Source: Porphyromonadaceae bacterium UBA2720
GTDB taxonomy: Bacteria; Bacteroidota; Bacteroidia; Bacteroidales; Muribaculaceae
NCBI GenBank assembly: GCA_002353885.1
Contig: DEKO01000012.1
Span: forward strand, 2,140-8,705
DNA: 6,566 nt
Reading direction: 5' to 3'
Shown: piece by piece, positions 6,538 to 6,566 of the stretch
How positions within the stretch are numbered: the stretch's first letter is position 1
Layout of the letters: each line of letters opens with the position of its first letter
The notes under the pieces: model-generated
Databases searched by the model: none
What the model was told of the DNA's origin: nothing
The model's input: only the letters and a program-made list of their open reading frames with translations
Made by a program: the position numbers and the translations under genes

Positions 6538-6551
6538 TAGACGCTAGATAT
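6524..6551. repeat. 7-bp degenerate tandem repeat (four units) at the start of the C26 hydrolase gene
   Basis: On the + strand four consecutive heptamers begin TAGA: TAGACGT (6524-6530), TAGACAT (6531-6537), TAGACGC (6538-6544) and TAGATAT (6545-6551). Three share TAGAC with a purine-pyrimidine ending and the fourth is more diverged. Read on the - strand, the second unit supplies the upstream ATG of the C26 gene (6535-6537). The array is immediately upstream of the better start at 6513. The remaining 15 bases to the window edge hold nothing I can assign. Confidence 0.75.
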
Positions 6552-6566
6552 CGTAGCTCAGGACAT

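Overview
This window looks like a piece of a chromosome from a Bacteroidales bacterium (Bacteroidota) with GC-rich codon usage and AT-rich gaps between genes. The main reasons are four. The topoisomerase subunit is of the ParC type found in this phylum. A DUF3316 outer-membrane-type protein sits beside an S41 lipoprotein. No clear Shine-Dalgarno sequence precedes any gene. One gap holds a Bacteroidota-type -7 promoter box (TAnnTTTG). I cannot name a genus from the sequence alone.

Layout. Positions 1-1947 (+) hold the C-terminal three quarters of topoisomerase IV subunit A (parC). The window opens inside the gene, so the catalytic tyrosine and quinolone-resistance region are not visible. After a junction made of four copies of an 8-bp tandem repeat come two tightly coupled + strand genes: a DUF3316 exported protein (1973-2860) and, two bases after its stop, an S41-family peptidase lipoprotein (2863-3870). 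The + strand genes meet three - strand genes tail to tail, with only 16 bp between stop codons. Read in their own direction, these are a secreted class I glutamine amidotransferase-like hydrolase of the peptidase C26 family (6537-5545), then 20 bp later an unrecognised 364-residue protein with a CPVCG motif and a Gln-rich linker (5524-4430). After a 123-bp gap with a 16-bp palindrome and a good -7 promoter box comes a small soluble protein of unknown function (4306-3887).

How the genes relate. parC is housekeeping. DUF3316 and the S41 lipoprotein are very likely one transcription and translation unit acting at the cell envelope. The C26 hydrolase and the 364-residue protein are probably co-transcribed. 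The small protein appears to have its own promoter. I see no mobile element, CRISPR array, tRNA or rRNA.

The most unusual feature is a parallel between the two signal-peptide genes. In each (DUF3316 and C26) the most upstream in-frame ATG lies inside a short degenerate tandem repeat (8-bp and 7-bp units, neither a multiple of three), and a second in-frame start just past the repeat would give a more typical signal peptide. I do not see a convincing wholly new multi-gene system. The other items worth a check are the S41 enzyme without a lysine at the usual general-base position, the exported C26 enzyme, and the unassigned 364-residue family.
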